Shown in pieces: positions 51,144 to 53,595 of a stretch of DNA of 53,595 nucleotides. A program made the translations under genes and the position numbers. This stretch comes from Geodermatophilus sp. TF02-6. GTDB lineage: Bacteria > Actinomycetota > Actinomycetes > Mycobacteriales > Geodermatophilaceae. Every line of letters starts with the position of its first letter. Position 1 is the stretch's first letter. The stretch is from NCBI RefSeq assembly GCF_003319115.1, contig NZ_QOHF01000028.1, positions 1 to 53,595 of the forward strand, in the 5' to 3' direction. The notes beneath the pieces were generated by a model. It made no database searches. It had not been told where the DNA came from and saw nothing but the letters and a program-made list of their open reading frames with translations.

Positions 51144-53098
51144 GTGACGGGGCGTGTCACTAGGCGTTCAGAGAACGCCCAGGTAGGCGGTCAGGTCGGC
51201 GGCTGCTCGGGCTCGCCTGCGGCGGAGGTGGTGGCTGGGCTGAGGTGCAAGATCTTCTTGGGCGGGGCGACCTCGAGCGCGGCGAGCACGGTCTTGACCG
51301 CGGGAGTGGGCTCGCTGGTCTGGGTGAAGATGCCGGCCGGGCCGCAGAAGACACCCACATGCAGGTCGTTGAGGTCCTCGCGCACCGCGGCCCAGGTGCG
51401 CCCGGTGCCGGTCTCGACGATGCGCACCAGCAGCAAGGCCAGCCAGCACAGCAGCACGTGGGCGCGGATGCGGAACTCCAGGCGGTGGTAGACTGGGCGC
51501 AGCTCCAGGTGGGTCTTGAGGTCTCGCCAGCCGCGTTCGACGGCGACCAGCTGCTTGTAGCCCAGCGCGATGTCCTCGGCGCTCATCGCGGGATCCGAGC
51601 AGCGCAGCAGGTACTTGCCATCCAGGCGGGCTTCGGCGGCCACCTTGGCCTTGTCCACCCGCAGCAGCCCGGCGGGAGTGCGGCGCAGGTAGCGGGCCGG
51701 CCCGGGCATCATGCTGATCCGCCCGGCCAGCTCGGCCCGCTTGGTGGCCGAGAGGGTGTCGGAGCCGGCGATCAGTCCGCTCAGCTTGTCGACCAGGACC
51801 GCGCGCACGGCGGCGTCGCGGGTGGCGGCCTCGGGGTTGAAGCAGACGACGAACCGCTCGTCATCGGCGATGCGCACCTCTTTGACCTGCAGGTTGTCCG
51901 CCACGTGCTGATAGCGGCCCGGCCGGGCCAGCGCCGCCGTGGCCTCGGCCGAGCCCGAGCGCAGGCGCTCGCCGAGGATGTAGCCGTGCCCGCCGGCGCG
52001 CAGCTCGCGGCGGTTAGCCGCGGAGGTGAACCCGCGGTCACCGACCCACACGATCCGGGCCAGGGTCCACTCCCGCAGATCGGCGCGGGCTTGGCGGATG
52101 AGCGCGGAGTCGGTGGCGTTGCCCGGCCAGCACCACACCCGCACCGGGATGCCGGTGCGGGTGACGGCCATGCCGATGACGATCTGGGGCAGGTCGCCGC
52201 GGAAGTCCTTGGACTTGCCCCAGGTCCGGAACCCGGCACGGCTGTCCTCGCTGGTGTCTTGGTTGGTGGCGTTTGGCTCGCCGGCGGCGCTGTCGTCGCC
52301 ATCGGCAGCAGCCTGCGCATCGGGCTGGGGGTCGGGCAGGCGGTGGCCGCGCTCGTCGCGCAGCACCGGTTCATCGGCGTCGTCGATTTCGAAGTAGCTG
52401 CTGGTGGTGTCGAAGAACAGCAGGTCGACCTCGAGATCGAGCAGCGAGGCGACCGACCAGAACACCTCCCGCTCGACCTGCGGCGCAGCGTCGATCAGCC
52501 AGTCCATCGCCCGGTAGCACTCATCGTCGCTGACCTCCCCACCGGCCCCGGCGGTGGAGTCGGCGGAGTCGGTGAGGCCGGCGATGTGCGTGCGGCGGGT
52601 CAACCACGCGGCGGTCGCCAGCTTGGACGCCGGCTCGATGGCCCGCGCGGCGACCAGCCCGAAGAGCACCCGCTCGACCCGCTCACTGCGGCGGGTATCG
52701 GCCAGCAGCCGGGTCAACAGCCCATCCAGGCCGAGGGAGCGCCACACCCCGTCCAGCGCCCAGGTCGCGCCGAGTGCGCGGGAGGAGACGAAGGCCAGCT
52801 CCGGCGCTGTCGCGCCCACGGTCGCCTGCAGCGCGGCGGCGGGGTCGAGCAGCTTGCTCAGCGAGGCGATCAGCCGCTCGATCCCAGCCCGGTCGAGTTG
52901 GTCTTCCCGACCGAATGAGTGCAGCACCTGCATCTTGGACGCGCCGGCCACCGGGTCCCACCGGTTGTGCACCAGCTGCAGGTAGCGCACGGGTGTCCCG
53001 GCCGAGTTTCGGCGGGTCGAGGTGCGCACGAACACGTCGCTAGACGTTAGGGCCTATCAGCGCAGGCAGTCAACGTGTGGACAACCCGCCTCCGTCAC
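51144..53098. mobile_element. IS1634-like insertion sequence (ends tentative)
   Basis: The transposase gene plus short flanks would make an element of about 1.95 kb. Imperfect terminal inverted repeats may start with GTGACGG (51144-51150, complement ending at 53098; about 11 of 12 match with one gap). An 11-bp sequence GTCACTAGGCG is found directly repeated at 51156-51166 and 53094-53104. No clean target duplication was found, so the borders are not fixed. A hairpin GGCGTTC-AGA-GAACGCC lies at 51163-51179, 11 bases past the transposase stop. Confidence 0.45.
51191..53035 (-). CDS. IS1634-family DDE transposase
   Basis: 614 residues, apparently full length. It starts with VRTSTRRNSAGTPVRYLQLV, typical of this family. 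DDE motif 1 is LLFFDTTSSYF, motif 2 WVGDRGFTSAANRREL, and motif 3 is in YKQLVAVERGWRDLKTHLEL, followed by the hydrophobic LLCWLALLLVRIVE. No frameshift or stop is seen, so it may be active. The GTG start is taken at 53035. The insertion is at the edge of the EPS locus, next to a truncated dehydrogenase. Confidence 0.9.
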   Translation of the reverse strand: MFVRTSTRRNSAGTPVRYLQLVHNRWDPVAGASKMQVLHSFGREDQLDRAGIERLIASLSKLLDPAAALQATVGATAPELAFVSSRALGATWALDGVWRSLGLDGLLTRLLADTRRSERVERVLFGLVAARAIEPASKLATAAWLTRRTHIAGLTDSADSTAGAGGEVSDDECYRAMDWLIDAAPQVEREVFWSVASLLDLEVDLLFFDTTSSYFEIDDADEPVLRDERGHRLPDPQPDAQAAADGDDSAAGEPNATNQDTSEDSRAGFRTWGKSKDFRGDLPQIVIGMAVTRTGIPVRVWCWPGNATDSALIRQARADLREWTLARIVWVGDRGFTSAANRRELRAGGHGYILGERLRSGSAEATAALARPGRYQHVADNLQVKEVRIADDERFVVCFNPEAATRDAAVRAVLVDKLSGLIAGSDTLSATKRAELAGRISMMPGPARYLRRTPAGLLRVDKAKVAAEARLDGKYLLRCSDPAMSAEDIALGYKQLVAVERGWRDLKTHLELRPVYHRLEFRIRAHVLLCWLALLLVRIVETGTGRTWAAVREDLNDLHVGVFCGPAGIFTQTSEPTPAVKTVLAALEVAPPKKILHLSPATTSAAGEPEQPPT

Positions 53099-53220
53099 TA
53101 GGCGCCTCGGCGCCGCTGAGCGACTGCTCGACCGTTGACCAGGCCATTCGCCGGAGCCCGTCACCAGGATCGGCACTCAGCTGCGGACCCGAGCCGAGGC
53201 AATCATCGGGTGACCTGCGG

Positions 53221-53457
53221 CTACTGCTTCTGCGACCGCAGAGACTCCACGATGCTCACCTGTCCGGCTCGGCTCACACGCTCGCTGCCGATCTCGTCCA
53301 TCCACCAGTCCGGCGGATGAGGATCGCCAAGACGCACTCCGAGGTTGAGCGGGAAGGCGGCGAACCCATCCATGATCTCGAACTCGAACGGCGCGCGGGC
53401 ATCCTTGCGCAGAATGACCGACCCGTCGGGCAGAACGCCACCCTCTGGAGTCCACAC
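53221..53457 (-). CDS. Short unrecognised protein
   Basis: 78 codons from GTG 53457; reads like coding DNA (SVILRKDARAPFEFEIMDGF, then GVRLGDPHPPDWWMDEIGSE) and ends at 53221. The start is uncertain and the gene may be a fragment left next to the insertion sequence. No family recognised. The remaining bases to the window end hold no supported gene. Confidence 0.45.
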   Translation of the reverse strand: MWTPEGGVLPDGSVILRKDARAPFEFEIMDGFAAFPLNLGVRLGDPHPPDWWMDEIGSERVSRAGQVSIVESLRSQKQ

Positions 53458-53595
53458 GTCACGCCGCTGACTGAGGTTTTCTCAACGGATTGGCGTGTGA
53501 GCCATTCTCCGGCCCGAGGATGTGCAGGTCGGCGGGCTGAAGGGAGTGTCACTGCATAGGCGCGGGGTCCTGCGAGAGGATCGGTTCTGCTCAAG

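Noticed and set aside
53274..53594. Minus-strand frame of 106 codons at the right edge
   Set aside because: Composition (Ser/Arg/Pro-rich) looks like a shadow; the overlapping frame ending at 53221 has better coding character.

Overview
The window is very GC-rich, with strong GC bias at third codon positions, many GTG starts and 4-bp ATGA/GTGA stop-start overlaps. This is typical of a high-GC actinobacterium. Gene content and protein style (LytR-CpsA-Psr protein, PP2C phosphatase, Ala/Pro/Thr-rich exported proteins, an IS1634-like element) fit a soil or rock actinobacterium of the Geodermatophilaceae/Frankiales type, but that placement is inference. No rRNA, tRNA or CRISPR array was seen.

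Almost the whole window (about 0.5-49.8 kb) is one exopolysaccharide or capsule locus. At the left, a UDP-glucose 4-epimerase faces away from a long low-complexity exported protein. A nine-gene plus-strand operon follows (3.8-13.9 kb): two family 2 glycosyltransferases, a polysaccharide deacetylase, a double glycosyltransferase, a Wzx-like flippase, two hexapeptide acyltransferases and two membrane proteins, one possibly the polymerase. Convergent to it are an endonuclease/exonuclease/phosphatase-family membrane protein and a GH16 lipoprotein. A second secreted GH16 enzyme and another glycosyltransferase come next.

The centre (18.9-25.6 kb) holds carrier-protein chemistry that is unusual for a polysaccharide locus: an adenylation-PCP-thioesterase protein, a 4'-phosphopantetheinyl transferase, and an acetoacetyl-CoA-synthetase-like ligase fused to a PCP and a thioesterase. 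A second such fusion lies at 42.7-45.7 kb. Together they could activate, carry and release a carboxylic acid, perhaps as an acyl decoration of the polymer or as a separate small molecule.

From 26 to 48.5 kb the locus carries a second assembly line: UDP-glucose dehydrogenase, a polyprenyl-phosphate sugar transferase, a membrane-anchored clan GH-A hydrolase, an O-antigen-ligase/polymerase-like protein, a second flippase, a GT2, a WecG/TagA/CpsF transferase, a Wzz-type chain-length/ATPase protein, a GT4, two NAD-dependent epimerases (one with every GDP-mannose 3,5-epimerase signature), a methyltransferase, a CelD/BcsL-type GNAT protein and an LCP ligase that could attach the polymer to the wall.

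The right end (48.7-53.6 kb) has a low-molecular-weight tyrosine phosphatase, a 66-codon remnant of a nucleotide-sugar dehydrogenase, a PP2C phosphatase, a small membrane protein, an intact IS1634-like transposase and a short unrecognised ORF. The remnant and the insertion sequence suggest that the edge of the locus has been rearranged.
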